The notes under the pieces were generated by a model that searched no databases, was not told the origin of the DNA, and worked only from the letters and a program-made list of their open reading frames with translations. 41,936 nt of DNA from Streptomyces colonosanans (GTDB lineage: Bacteria > Actinomycetota > Actinomycetes > Streptomycetales > Streptomycetaceae), in the NCBI RefSeq assembly GCF_001866645.1, contig NZ_MLYP01000061.1, positions 1 through 41,936 on the forward strand, written 5' to 3'. Positions 8,250 to 16,499 of the stretch are shown here, piece by piece. Position 1 is the first letter of the stretch, and each line of letters opens with the position of its first letter. Position numbers and translations under genes: made by a program.

Positions 8250-8768
8250 ATGGGTGAAGTGACCGTCACCGACGTCGACATGCTCGCGAAGAGAGCGCAT
8301 GCCGGACAGGTCGACAAGGTCGGCGTGCAATACGTCGACCACGTCCGCGCCGTCGCCGCAGGACTCGCACCGTTCGGCCCGGACCTGGAGATGGCCGGCC
8401 TGCTCCATGACGTCATCGAGGACACCGACTACACGGCCCGACAACTGCGCGCCTTCGGCGTCCTGGATCGAGTCGTCGGCATCGTCGAGGTCGTCACCAA
8501 CATCCCCGGCGTCCCCTACGAGGAGAAGATCCGGCGCATCACTTCCAGCCGAGACGCCACCCTGGTCAAGATCGCTGACAACGCGCACAACTCCCACCCC
8601 GACCGCGCCGCCCAGCTCCCTTCGGAGCAGCGGGCACGCCTCACCGCGAAGTACCGGGCCGCGCGGGACATCCTGTGGCCCGCCGTCGATCCCGAGCAGA
8701 TCGAGACCGTCATTTCGATCGTCAACCCAGGGCTTCTCGGTGAACTCCGCCAGCGGGCTGGATCATGA
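8250..8768 (+). CDS. HD-domain hydrolase related to (p)ppGpp hydrolases (RSH/Mesh1-like)
   Basis: About 172 residues from the ATG at 8250; a GTG at 8241 is an alternative and neither has an ideal RBS. The order of metal and substrate motifs matches stand-alone RSH hydrolases: RAHAGQVDKVGVQYVDHVRA with the first His, then LLHDVIEDT carrying the HD pair and the ED pair, then LVKIADNAHN with the distal Asp and Asn. The length (about 170) fits Mesh1/small-alarmone-hydrolase-like proteins with no synthetase domain. Expected activity is Mn-dependent phosphohydrolysis of a nucleotide such as ppGpp; the true substrate is unproven. It appears monocistronic and converges on the DD-carboxypeptidase across the hairpin at 8887-8921. 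Confidence 0.85.
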   Translation: MGEVTVTDVDMLAKRAHAGQVDKVGVQYVDHVRAVAAGLAPFGPDLEMAGLLHDVIEDTDYTARQLRAFGVLDRVVGIVEVVTNIPGVPYEEKIRRITSSRDATLVKIADNAHNSHPDRAAQLPSEQRARLTAKYRAARDILWPAVDPEQIETVISIVNPGLLGELRQRAGS

Positions 8769-8886
8769 CCGACCGTCGACGCAGAGATGGCCGACGCCGA
8801 GCTGGTCGAGGGTGACATCCTGCCCGTGATCGTCGGCTTCTCAGCTTCGTGATCGCGGGGTGCAGCTCACCCTTTGACATCCGGGT

Positions 8887-8921
8887 GGGCCCGTCCCTGC
8901 CATGACGGCGCGGACGGGCCC
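8887..8921. terminator. Hairpin between convergent genes
   Basis: Perfect 10-bp arms GGGCCCGTCC (8887-8896) and GGACGGGCCC (8912-8921) with a 15-nt loop, between the HD gene (plus) and the DD-carboxypeptidase (minus). There is no U-tract, as is common in actinomycetes. It could serve both directions. Confidence 0.7.
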
Positions 8922-8941
8922 GGTGTGCCGGAGCGGGCGGC

Positions 8942-9721
8942 TCACGCCACGCCGCTCTCCCACCACCACGAGCCGGAGCCGTAAGAGGGGTACTGGACGC
9001 GGCTGTCGACGTGCTGCCACGAGTGCGTGTACGCCTCGAGGCCGGAGAAGCCGCAGGTCTCGGCGATCCTGTAGGTCTGCAGGGTGCTGTGGCCGGAGAC
9101 GACGATGTCCGCGGCGACGCCGTAGAGGTGCATGCTGTTGGACGCGCCGCCCGACGCGGCGTTGTGCGCGATGCTGCGGAAGCCGGAGTTGATCGTGATC
9201 GCGCTGTTGCCGGCCTTCATACGCACGGCTTCCAGCTTGTACATCAGCCGGCGTACGTTCTCTTTGACGGTCGCGGACCCGACCTTGCCGTTGTTGAAGC
9301 CGGCGCCGTCCTTGGAGTAGAACTCGCTGAAGTTGAAGTGGGCGGTCGACCCGTCGCCGGCTTCGAGGCTGTTCAGCACACTCTGGGTCTGCGGGCCGAC
9401 GATGCCGTCCGCGCTCAGGCCGTAGACGGACTGGAAGCGTTGGACGGCGGCGGCCGTGGCCGGGCCGAAGGCGCCGTCCCAGGAGACAAAGGTCTGCTGG
9501 GCGCTGGACGCGGCCCAGCCGCCGACGCGGATCTGCAGTTCCACCACGTCGGAGCCGGACGCACCCTGCTGAAGGGTACGGGTCCAGCCGTAGGCCGAGG
9601 CTCTGCCCGCCGTTCCGAGGCTGACGGTCGCCGCCAGGCCGAGCGTGGTCGTGAGCCCCGCCGCTCCCCGGAGCAGGGCGCGGCGGTCGATACCGGGACT
9701 GGAGTGTCGTGCCGGATTCAT
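8942..9721 (-). CDS. Secreted zinc D-Ala-D-Ala carboxypeptidase with peptidoglycan-binding domain
   Basis: 259 residues from the ATG at 9721, which follows AAAGGAGGAGA, an excellent RBS. The N-terminus carries a twin-arginine-like signal (DRRALLRGAAG plus a hydrophobic stretch to about residue 43, ending GRASAYG). Residues about 50-115 are a PG_binding_1 domain (DGAFGPATAAAVQRFQSVYG, then LSADGIVGPQTQSVLNSL). The C-terminal half is a peptidase M15_3 domain like the Streptomyces albus G DD-carboxypeptidase. It has NSGFRSIAHN, then SMHLYGVAADIVV (zinc His and Asp) and SWQHVDSRV (distal catalytic and zinc region). It trims peptidoglycan stem peptides outside the cell. A decayed PG-binding fragment lies just upstream at 9757-9912. 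Confidence 0.93.
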   Translation of the reverse strand: MNPARHSSPGIDRRALLRGAAGLTTTLGLAATVSLGTAGRASAYGWTRTLQQGASGSDVVELQIRVGGWAASSAQQTFVSWDGAFGPATAAAVQRFQSVYGLSADGIVGPQTQSVLNSLEAGDGSTAHFNFSEFYSKDGAGFNNGKVGSATVKENVRRLMYKLEAVRMKAGNSAITINSGFRSIAHNAASGGASNSMHLYGVAADIVVSGHSTLQTYRIAETCGFSGLEAYTHSWQHVDSRVQYPSYGSGSWWWESGVA

Positions 9722-9756
9722 GGAAGTCTCCTCCTTTGGTGATGACGCGCCGACGG

Positions 9757-9912
9757 TCAAGCGACCAGGGCCTGCCAGGTGTTGGAACCGACGATGCCGT
9801 CGACGGTGAGACTGTGCGCGGACTGGAACGAACGCACCGCGGAGTCGGTCGCGGGCCCGAACGAGAGGGACGCTGCGATGCGCTCGGGCCGGGGTGGCCG
9901 TGGTGGGGTCAT
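9757..9912 (-). pseudogene. Remnant of a peptidoglycan-binding (PG_binding_1) protein
   Basis: The minus-strand frame ending at the TGA at 9757-9759 encodes SFGPATDSAVRSFQSAHSLT and then VDGIVGSNTWQALVA. This is the second half of a PG_binding_1 repeat, closely similar to the domain in the adjacent carboxypeptidase. A possible ATG at 9912 has no RBS and its first 15 residues are proline/arginine-rich filler. It ends only 35 bp upstream of the carboxypeptidase start, suggesting a deleted paralogue or a partial tandem duplication. Confidence 0.65.
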
Positions 9913-10356
9913 CGACGGTCGGTAGTGGGGGCGTCGGAACTGTGAGCGGTTGGTGAGTGCCGGTCGCGGTCGGGTGGTCAGTAGGTACCGGCAATGCCAT
10001 CAACTCTTCAGCGTGCCAGTCGAGTTGACGCGCGTAAACATAAAGGATGCATTGACATGCCCGCAACATACCCTTGGTTGCAGGAAGTTGAATCCCAGCG
10101 GGCCCCGCCCGGATCGGACCTGAGGTTTCTGCGTTCTCGGCGGCCGAGGAACGGGCGACCAGAACCGGCCACGCGAGGATCCGCGTGGTGATTCTGGAGT
10201 GGTACGGGCGGAAACCCGGCAGAAAATCCTGGGAGCCGGTTGGCGGTGAATTGTTCACCTACGGCTCGCCGGGGTGTCACCGAGATTATTCAGCGCATTG
10301 GGCGATCAATCGCACGCTGGCCGTCGACATTCTCCCTATCGCAAGGAGCAGTTGTC

Positions 10357-11433
10357 ATGCGCATCGGATCTCCGTCCCGCCGGGCCTCGGTCCTCGGGGT
10401 GGCCCTCGCCGTCACCGGGGCCGGCGTTGCCGCACTGGCGCCGGTCGCTGTAGCCGCACCTGGTGCTCCGGGCATCCGGCCGTCGTTCTGCGGCCACGAC
10501 AACCGCAGTACGCCGTTCGCGAGTTACCTCTGTGCCGAGCCCGGTGACCTGCTCGACGTCCGCATCGGAGACGTGCACCCGACCCAGCCGTCGCTCGGCT
10601 ATGACGAGGTGTACTACAAGCTCGGCCGCTACACCCTCGGCAAGGACGGGATCAACAAGAAGTTCGACGATTGGTGCGAGGCCGACGGGCGGACAGCGGC
10701 GGCGACCGTGCCGCCCGGCGCGCGCCTGGACGACCCGTCGTCGTTCACCTGTGAACTCCCCGTCGGGGCGGAGACGGCGGACAGCGTCGCCCTCATGAAG
10801 ACCGTCGTCATCGGCCCCGGTGGCGAACCGTTCCTCACCGACGGGCACCACACACTCACATCCTTCTACGAGACCCCCGACGGCGGGGCCAGCCTGCACG
10901 TTCGGCTGCGGGTGCAGGCCAACTTGAGCAACCTTCCCCGCCAGACCTTCTGGGACGAGATGAAGGCACACAAGTGGGTGTACCTTCGCGACCCCGAGGG
11001 CAACCAGGTCGCTGTGAACAAGCTGCCGACCAGCCTGGGCCTGGCCAACTTCGCCGACGACAGGTACCGCAGCCTGCTCTACTTCGGCCGTGACATCGGG
11101 TACGCACAGAACGGGCTGCCGTTCCAGGAGTTCTACTGGGGCAGCTGGGCCCGTGACGCCGAGCCGATCGACCTTGCCGACTGGAACCCGAACGACCTCG
11201 ACAACTACCTGGCCACCGTCAAGTCGCTGACCGAGGCGATGACGGCGTTGCCCAAGGCCGCCGTCGTCGCCAGCGGCTTCACCGCCGCCGATCTCGGCGC
11301 GCTGGATCAGTGGAACGACGGCAGTGCGGCAGACAAGGGTGAGTTCAACAAGCTGAGCAAGCCGTATTCCAACGCCAAGCCCGGGAAGCTCGCCTACGCG
11401 CTGGAGTACAAGCGCGCGCACGGCCTGGGCTGA
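10357..11433 (+). CDS. Secreted ParB-like (ParB/Srx fold) protein
   Basis: 358 residues from the ATG at 10357, which follows AAGGAG with about 8 nt spacing. The open frame extends upstream but without an RBS. An N-terminal Sec signal peptide (MRIGSPSRRASVLGVALAVT, cleavage likely near VAVAAPG) is followed by a domain of the ParBc_2 / ParB-like putative nuclease family. DLLDVRIGDVHPTQPSLGYD and EPFLTDGHHTLTSFYE are the ParB/sulfiredoxin-fold landmarks, the second holding the D-G-H-H motif. Exported ParB-like proteins recur in Streptomyces without a known role; a chromosome-partition role is unlikely because of the signal peptide. Cysteines (CGHD, YLCAEP, DDWCEAD, FTCEL) may form disulfides. 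Confidence 0.85.
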   Translation: MRIGSPSRRASVLGVALAVTGAGVAALAPVAVAAPGAPGIRPSFCGHDNRSTPFASYLCAEPGDLLDVRIGDVHPTQPSLGYDEVYYKLGRYTLGKDGINKKFDDWCEADGRTAAATVPPGARLDDPSSFTCELPVGAETADSVALMKTVVIGPGGEPFLTDGHHTLTSFYETPDGGASLHVRLRVQANLSNLPRQTFWDEMKAHKWVYLRDPEGNQVAVNKLPTSLGLANFADDRYRSLLYFGRDIGYAQNGLPFQEFYWGSWARDAEPIDLADWNPNDLDNYLATVKSLTEAMTALPKAAVVASGFTAADLGALDQWNDGSAADKGEFNKLSKPYSNAKPGKLAYALEYKRAHGLG

Positions 11434-11839
11434 GATGCCCCCAACCGGCGGGACCGCGATCCTCGGCGACGTCGGCGGCCGACGCGGTCTCGTCGCTGCC
11501 GGCGTCGCCGGTCGAACCTCCCTGTCGGCCCTGCCGGACCCGGGGTTCGCAGGGATCGGGCCGTTCATGACCACGGCGCCGCTCTGCATCGTCGCCTTTC
11601 TGGTGACGGCACCCGCCGAGTGGGCCTCCTCGTTCGACCGGCTGAGCCCCTTGATCTTCTCCGTCCGCGCGGCCCTGTCCGGGCTGTTCAACGCTGTGCT
11701 GTTCGGCCTGCCGGCACGCAGGCTGCGGGCACGGGATGCGCCCGGCCGCCTGAAGGAGGCGCATGCGTCGCGACCTTCCGGTTACCGGTCGCGCCGGGTG
11801 CGCCGGGCCGTCGAGGACGGAGCGCGCCCGGCCCAGCCC
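11434..11839 (+). other. 406-bp gap with a possible membrane-protein fragment
   Basis: Between two convergent genes. A plus-strand frame starting at the ATG at 11435 contains hydrophobic stretches (GIGPFMTTAPLCIVAFLVTA and SAALSG-like helices ending VLFGLPARRLRARD near 11740). It then runs antisense through the MFS gene without a natural stop. It could be a decayed membrane protein, but it has no RBS and no family I recognise. No clear terminator hairpin was seen. Confidence 0.25.
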
Positions 11840-13177
11840 TCACCGGGTGTGCAGCCCGTCAGCCAGGTGGTCGTGGCTGTGCCGCCAGCCGTTCGGTATC
11901 CGTACCGCGCCCACCAGGTGGGGGTGACCGTCGTGCAGGTCGGTGTGCTCGTGCTCGACGACCCTCCGCTCCCTCGCCGGCCACAGACGCACCGCCAGAA
12001 GGCCGGCCGCCAGAGCGATCGCGCCCAGCGTGACCACCGCCGACTGCAGGCCCGCCGCCGCGCCGAGCCAGCCGGCCAGCGGATATGTCAGCAGCCAGCA
12101 ACTGTGCGAGAGGGAGAACTGCGCGGCGAACGCCGACACACGCTCTTGCGGCGGCGCGCAGCGGCGGATCAGACGCCCGCTCGGCGTGAGCACCATCGAG
12201 CACGCGGCGCCGAAGGCCGCCCAGGTCAGCAGCAGCGCAGGCCGGCGCCAACCGCCGCTCCCGGCCGCCGTGACGGCGCCGAGCGCGGCGAAGACCGGCG
12301 TGAGCAGCAGGGCGCCACGCAGCATCACTGCGCGGTCGCAGACGCGGTCGAGGACACGGGGTAGCAGCAACGCCGCGATCACCGAACCGCCGCCGTACGC
12401 ACCCAGCGCCAGCGACACGTCCGCCGCGCTTCCCCCCATCCGGTCGCGGACGTACACCACGCTGTTGACTGTCACCATGGCGCTCGCCGCCGCCACCGCG
12501 AGGTTGAGCGCGAGCAGGGCACGCAGTTGCGGGGTGGCGAGGAAGAGGCGGGTGCCGGCGGTGGCCTTGGCGTACGCGCTGCCGGTGCGTGGAGTGCCGG
12601 TGGTGAGCGGCTTGGGCAGGACGGCGCAGACCACCAGGGCGGCCGAGGCCAGGAAGCCGGTCACCGTGCCCAGGAACAGCCAGCTGTACGAGATCACCGA
12701 GAGCAGCGCGGCGGCGAGGGCCGGACTGAACAGACTTTCCATGTCATAAGCGAGGCGCGACAGTGTCAGAGCCTGGGTGTAGTCGCGCTCCTTGGGCAGC
12801 ACGTCGGGAATGACGGCCTGGAAGGTGGGCGTGAACGCGGCCGACGCCGACTGGAGCAGGAAGACGAGGACGTACACCTGCCACACCTGGTCCACGAACG
12901 GCAGCATTACCGCCACCGCGGCCCGGGTCAGGTCCGCGCCCACCATCAGCGCGCGGCGCGGCAACCGATCGGCAATCGCGCCGATGGCCGGGGCGATCGC
13001 GACGTACGCCACCATCTTGATCGCCAGCGCCGTGCCGAGCACAGAGCCGGCGCCGGCGCCCGCGATGTCGTACGCCAGCAGGCCGAGCGCGACCGTGGCC
13101 AGACCCGTACCGATCAGGGCGATGATCTGGGCGGTGAAGAGGTGACGGTAGGTGCGATTGCGTAGAACGGAGAGCAT
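11840..13177 (-). CDS. MFS exporter with histidine-rich C-terminal tail
   Basis: A 445-residue major facilitator protein with about 12 hydrophobic helices. The helix 2-3 loop carries AIGAIADRLPRRALMVGADL, the MFS motif-A position. The N-terminus MLSVLRNRTYRHLFTAQIIA matches the small-solute and metal exporter branch of MFS proteins. After the last helix the tail is histidine-rich: VVEHEHTDLHDGHPHLVG, then RHSHDHLADGLHTR, about ten His in 40 residues. That suggests metal binding. It is divergent from an ArsR/SmtB sensor with an NmtR-type site, so efflux of nickel, cobalt or zinc is the best inference. The start at 13177 has a weak RBS; the control region 13178-13314 carries the operator. Confidence 0.88.
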   Translation of the reverse strand: MLSVLRNRTYRHLFTAQIIALIGTGLATVALGLLAYDIAGAGAGSVLGTALAIKMVAYVAIAPAIGAIADRLPRRALMVGADLTRAAVAVMLPFVDQVWQVYVLVFLLQSASAAFTPTFQAVIPDVLPKERDYTQALTLSRLAYDMESLFSPALAAALLSVISYSWLFLGTVTGFLASAALVVCAVLPKPLTTGTPRTGSAYAKATAGTRLFLATPQLRALLALNLAVAAASAMVTVNSVVYVRDRMGGSAADVSLALGAYGGGSVIAALLLPRVLDRVCDRAVMLRGALLLTPVFAALGAVTAAGSGGWRRPALLLTWAAFGAACSMVLTPSGRLIRRCAPPQERVSAFAAQFSLSHSCWLLTYPLAGWLGAAAGLQSAVVTLGAIALAAGLLAVRLWPARERRVVEHEHTDLHDGHPHLVGAVRIPNGWRHSHDHLADGLHTR

Positions 13178-13236
13178 GCGGCGATCCGTTGGACGGGTAA
13201 CGGGACCCTCGAGAGCCCACGATACCTATAGGTGCG

Positions 13237-13250
13237 CATGTGTGCACATG
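13237..13250. promoter_or_regulatory. Candidate ArsR/SmtB operator
   Basis: CATGTGTGCACATG is a 6-2-6 inverted repeat, 59 bp before the MFS start and 64 bp before the sensor start. SmtB/NmtR-type operators are imperfect inverted repeats with TG(A/T)-rich halves at this kind of location. The assignment to this regulator is positional inference. Confidence 0.5.
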
Positions 13251-13277
13251 TTGATGCTTGGGTTCGGTATGCGGCGA

Positions 13278-13308
13278 CTGACTGCGCGCCGCGTGCGGGT
13301 TCTACGCT
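13278..13308 (+). promoter_or_regulatory. Promoter of a probable leaderless arsR-family transcript
   Basis: CTGACT (13278-13283) and TACGCT (13303-13308) are 19 bp apart, and TACGCT ends 6 nt before the ATG at 13315. No Shine-Dalgarno is present, so transcription starting at the ATG itself is the simplest reading. Confidence 0.5.
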
Positions 13309-13314
13309 GTCCCT

Positions 13315-13674
13315 ATGCCCGCCCGCGAAACGTTGCTACCTGCTACCAATGCGCATGTGCACGCGCCCAACACCGCTCGCCTCGTCGAGGCGACCGAAGT
13401 TTTCGCGCTGCTGGCAGATGTGACCCGGCTGCATCTGCTGTGGCTGCTCACGCAGGGCGAGTCGGACGTCGGCTCGCTGGCCGAGCGATGCCAGGCCTCG
13501 CGCACGGGCGTGAGCCAGCATCTGGCGAAACTGCGGCTGGCAGGGCTGGTGGAGACGCGCCGCGAGGGGCGCCACGTCTACTACAGCCTGCGCGACGGGC
13601 ACTTGCGCCGACTGGTGACGGAGGCGCTCGGCCATGCAGACCACCGGGTGAGTGGGCAGGCTTCGCACGGCTGA
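13315..13674 (+). CDS. ArsR/SmtB-family metal sensor (NmtR-like)
   Basis: 119 residues with a winged HTH: LLADVTRLHLLWLLTQGESD, SLAERCQASRTGVSQHLAKL and LAGLVETRREGRHVYYSLRD. The last helix reads DGHLRRLVTEALGHADH. Its Asp-x-His, then His and His at +13 and +16, reproduces the alpha5 spacing D-H-H-H known for the Mycobacterium nickel/cobalt sensor NmtR (SmtB/CzrA carry E or H at the last position). No CxC arsenic/cadmium motif is present at the alpha3 site. The N-terminus also has histidines (NAHVHAPN), which contribute to the metal site in NmtR. It probably derepresses the divergent MFS exporter when metal binds. Ni/Co versus Zn is not settled by sequence. Confidence 0.9.
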   Translation: MPARETLLPATNAHVHAPNTARLVEATEVFALLADVTRLHLLWLLTQGESDVGSLAERCQASRTGVSQHLAKLRLAGLVETRREGRHVYYSLRDGHLRRLVTEALGHADHRVSGQASHG

Positions 13675-13679
13675 GCGCT

Positions 13680-13695
13680 GCCCGCCCCCGCGGGC
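13680..13695. terminator. Short hairpin after the arsR-family gene
   Basis: GCCCGC (13680-13685), loop CCCC, GCGGGC (13690-13695), just after the stop of the sensor gene and before the convergent TetR gene. The stem is only 6 bp and there is no U-tract. Confidence 0.4.
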
Positions 13696-13795
13696 TGCCG
13701 GTGCGGAACCCCCAGATCACCACTTGAACTGCTCACGCAGCCGCCCTGGGTATGGGCCGAACCTGTAATACGGCCAGCCGCGGGGGTCGGTGGCG

Positions 13796-14407
13796 CTAGG
13801 GGGCTGCCCATACTCCCGCCCGTGCTGCGGCTGATGCCGCTTGGGCGGCGCGTTGGGCGTCTTGCTCTGTGAGGGGTCTGCCGGTGTTGAGGAAGGCGTA
13901 GTAGAGCGGGGCGGAGACGGCGGCGATGACGGCGTGCGCGTCGGTGTCGGCCGCAAGTTCGCCGCGCGTGACCGCGTCGGCGACGCAGCCGGCCCACTCG
14001 TTGACGCGGACCGTGTAGAAGCGGTGCAGGGCCTCGGCGGTCTGCGCGTCGCAGAGTGAGGCGGCGATGAGCGCTCTGAAGAGGCGGCCCTGTTGGGGGT
14101 CGGTGAGGGTTTTGACGACGAGTCGGGCGTTGGCGAGGAGGTCGTCGTCGAGGCTCCCGGTGTCGGTGCGCGGGAGAGATTGCTCCGCCATGTCCTCGAG
14201 CAGGTCTGCGGCGAGAGCTGCCGGGGTTCCCCAGCGGCGGTAGACGGTTGTCTTGCCGACCTCTGCGCGCCGTGCGATCTCGGCCAGGTCGAGTGCGGCG
14301 AAGCCCTCCTGTGCGAGAGCGTCTCCGGCCGCGCGGAGCACGGCCTGGCGCACGCGAGCTGTCCGTCCTCCTGGCCGCACAGTGCCGGGAGCTGCGGTGA
14401 CGGGCAT
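13796..14407 (-). CDS. TetR/AcrR family regulator of the adjacent exporter
   Basis: 203 residues from the ATG at 14407, which follows AAGGAGGAGCT; an upstream ATG at 14446 lacks an RBS. The N-terminal HTH (residues about 15-60) reads VRQAVLRAAGDALAQEGFAA, then IARRAEVGKTTVYRRWGTPA. A TetR_C-type ligand domain follows. It is divergent from the DHA2 exporter at 14618, with an inverted repeat at 14455-14474 in the 210-bp spacer. The arrangement is the standard drug-induced repressor-pump pair. The ligand is unknown. Confidence 0.92.
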   Translation of the reverse strand: MPVTAAPGTVRPGGRTARVRQAVLRAAGDALAQEGFAALDLAEIARRAEVGKTTVYRRWGTPAALAADLLEDMAEQSLPRTDTGSLDDDLLANARLVVKTLTDPQQGRLFRALIAASLCDAQTAEALHRFYTVRVNEWAGCVADAVTRGELAADTDAHAVIAAVSAPLYYAFLNTGRPLTEQDAQRAAQAASAAARAGVWAAP

Positions 14408-14454
14408 AGCTCCTCCTTCTTCATCCCTGGTCTGACGATGCCACACACCACTCT

Positions 14455-14474
14455 AACGGAATCGCAGTTCCTTT
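14455..14474. promoter_or_regulatory. Operator for the TetR/DHA2 pair
   Basis: AACGGAATCGCAGTTCCTTT: half-site AA(C/A)GGAA, a 6-bp spacer, then its complement. It lies 47 bp from the TetR start. A third AACGGAA half-site occurs at 14506-14512, closer to the exporter, so the repressor could span both promoters. Confidence 0.6.
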
Positions 14475-14617
14475 ATGGCGAGAGAGGTGCTACCTTCAGC
14501 GCAGTAACGGAACTGTAGACCCATTACGACTGGTGTCTCTCTTACTTCCTCCTCCCGCCCTCCAGTACCCCCTCACGGCGTGCGTGGCGGCCGAATCCGG
14601 AAAAGGAATGATCTGAC

Positions 14618-16090
14618 ATGTCCACTATTAAGCCGCTCGCGCAGTCCGCCGGGCGGACGGCGGCCGACGACGTCGCCCCGGCGCCCACCCCGCAACGGCT
14701 CACCGGACGGCTCAAGCTGGTACTCGCCGTCCTGCTGGTCGCTCAGTTCATGCTGGCGGTCGACTTCTCGATCCTGAACGTCGCGCTGCCCGCGATCGGG
14801 GACGGCCTCGGCTTCTCGCTCGCCAACCTCCAGTGGATCGCCACCGCCTTCGCACTGTCCGCGGCCGGCTTCACCCTCATCTTCGGGCGGATCGGTGACC
14901 TCGTCGGACGCAAGAAGATCTTCCTGGGCAGCCTCGGGCTGCTCGGTACGGCCTCCCTCCTCGGCGGTCTGGCCACGAGCCCCACGGTCCTGATCGTCGC
15001 CCGCGTGGCCCAGGGTCTTGCCACAGCGGCGGCTACCCCGGCCGGGCTGTCGCTGTTGACCACCTCGTTCCCCGAGGGGCCGCTGCGGCAGAAGGCGCTC
15101 GGTATCAACGGCGCCCTGATGTCCGCCGGTTTCACCACCGGCGCGATCCTCGGGGGCGTCCTCACCGACCTGCTCTCCTGGCGCTGGGCCTTCTTCGTCA
15201 ACGTCCCCGTCGCCCTCGCCGTCCTCGTCATTGCCCCGGCGGTCATCAAGGAGTCGAAGCCGACGGTGCGCCCGAAGCCGGACCTGCCCGGCGCCCTTTC
15301 CGTCACCCTCGGTCTGCTCAGCCTCGTCTACGGGCTCACCCAGGCCGGAGAGTACGGCTGGACCGACGCCCACGCGCTGACCGGCCTGATCGGCGGAGTC
15401 GTACTGCTCGTCGCCTTCTTCCTGATCGAGCGCAAGGTCTACCAGCCGCTCGTCCCGCCACGGGTGCTTCGCCGCCGCGGTGTGGCCTTCGGCAACATCC
15501 TGGGCCTGCTCGCCTTCGTGACCGAGACCTCGCTCGTCTACCTGCTGACCCTCTACCTCCAGAAGACCCTCGGATTCTCGCCACTGGCTGCCGGTGTCTC
15601 CTTCGGCGTCCTGGGCCTTGGCACGGTGGTGGGCGGCCTCATGGCACCCAAAGTCATCGCACGCACCTCGACCCTGGCTGCGCTCGTCGCCGGCGGACTG
15701 ATCCAGACCGTCTTCACCGCCGCGCTGCTCTTCCTCGGTACCACGAGTGGCGCCGCACTCGGCCTACTGCTTCCGGCCACCTTCTTCGGCGGCATCGGCA
15801 ACATGCTCGTCATCGTCGGCTTCATGGTGACCGCCACCAGCGGCCTGCCCGACGCCGAGCAAGGCCTCGCCACCGGTCTCGCCTCGATGTCCCAGCAGGT
15901 CGGCATCACGATGGGCACCCCGATCATGTCGGCCGTCGTCACCGCGAGCACGGCGGGCGCCACCACCGCCTCCGCCATCCACCACGGAGTCACCGTCGCC
16001 ATCGCGGTCAACGCGGCCCTGGTCCTGCTGGGCGTTCTGATCGCCGGAACCTTCCTGCGACCCCGCCGTGAGACCCCGACACTCCACTGA
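14618..16090 (+). CDS. MFS drug exporter, DHA2 (EmrB/QacA) family, 14 TM
   Basis: 490 residues with the DHA2 landmarks. The first helix contains LLVAQFMLAVDFSILNVALP (motif D1, with the Asp in TM1), motif A is FGRIGDLVGRKKIFLGSLGL, and motif C in TM5 is GAILGGVLTDLLSWRWAFFV followed by NVP. Length and about 14 hydrophobic segments fit proton-coupled multidrug export. The ATG at 14618 follows AAAAGGAATGATCTGAC. The divergent TetR gene and the operator at 14455-14474 suggest induction by the exported compound. The substrate cannot be assigned. There is no tight downstream partner. Confidence 0.93.
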   Translation: MSTIKPLAQSAGRTAADDVAPAPTPQRLTGRLKLVLAVLLVAQFMLAVDFSILNVALPAIGDGLGFSLANLQWIATAFALSAAGFTLIFGRIGDLVGRKKIFLGSLGLLGTASLLGGLATSPTVLIVARVAQGLATAAATPAGLSLLTTSFPEGPLRQKALGINGALMSAGFTTGAILGGVLTDLLSWRWAFFVNVPVALAVLVIAPAVIKESKPTVRPKPDLPGALSVTLGLLSLVYGLTQAGEYGWTDAHALTGLIGGVVLLVAFFLIERKVYQPLVPPRVLRRRGVAFGNILGLLAFVTETSLVYLLTLYLQKTLGFSPLAAGVSFGVLGLGTVVGGLMAPKVIARTSTLAALVAGGLIQTVFTAALLFLGTTSGAALGLLLPATFFGGIGNMLVIVGFMVTATSGLPDAEQGLATGLASMSQQVGITMGTPIMSAVVTASTAGATTASAIHHGVTVAIAVNAALVLLGVLIAGTFLRPRRETPTLH

Positions 16091-16499
16091 GGCCACCGAC
16101 CCCCAGCCGCGCGAGCAATGATGCCGGTCGGCCGAACTCCCTTCCGTCCCCAACGCGATGGCGCCGTGGCCCGCCCCGGGGAACGGCTCCGCCGCTTTAC
16201 GAAAGGACCGCCGCCGATGCCCGGCTGGGCTTGATCTGCTGTGGCGGGCATTCGAGATCAGCCCCATGGCGCGTGCCCCTGACGGCGTGACGCTCCAATC
16301 GGCCCCGTTTGAGGCCGCGTCTTCCGTACTCGGGTTGTGGAGTGTTCTGGTGGGTGGTGTGTGGGACGGGTGGTGGGTTGTCGGGTTTCTGACATGCCGG
16401 TTTCGGACAGTGAAGATCCATTCAATAATGGGTAGTTGGGCTTACAGACTGGGCGGCGCCTGCGGGTGCCTTACCGGGCACCCTTGAAAGGAGTCCCCT
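16091..16499. other. 409-bp gap with a hairpin in front of the protease remnant
   Basis: No gene is convincing here. The clearest element is a hairpin at 16464-16483: GGGTGCC, loop TTACCG, GGCACCC. It ends 4 nt before the AAAGGAG that precedes the GTG at 16500. Such a placement could be a leader attenuator or the end of an upstream transcript. The T/G-rich stretch at about 16330-16390 is unlike its surroundings in composition. Confidence 0.4.
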
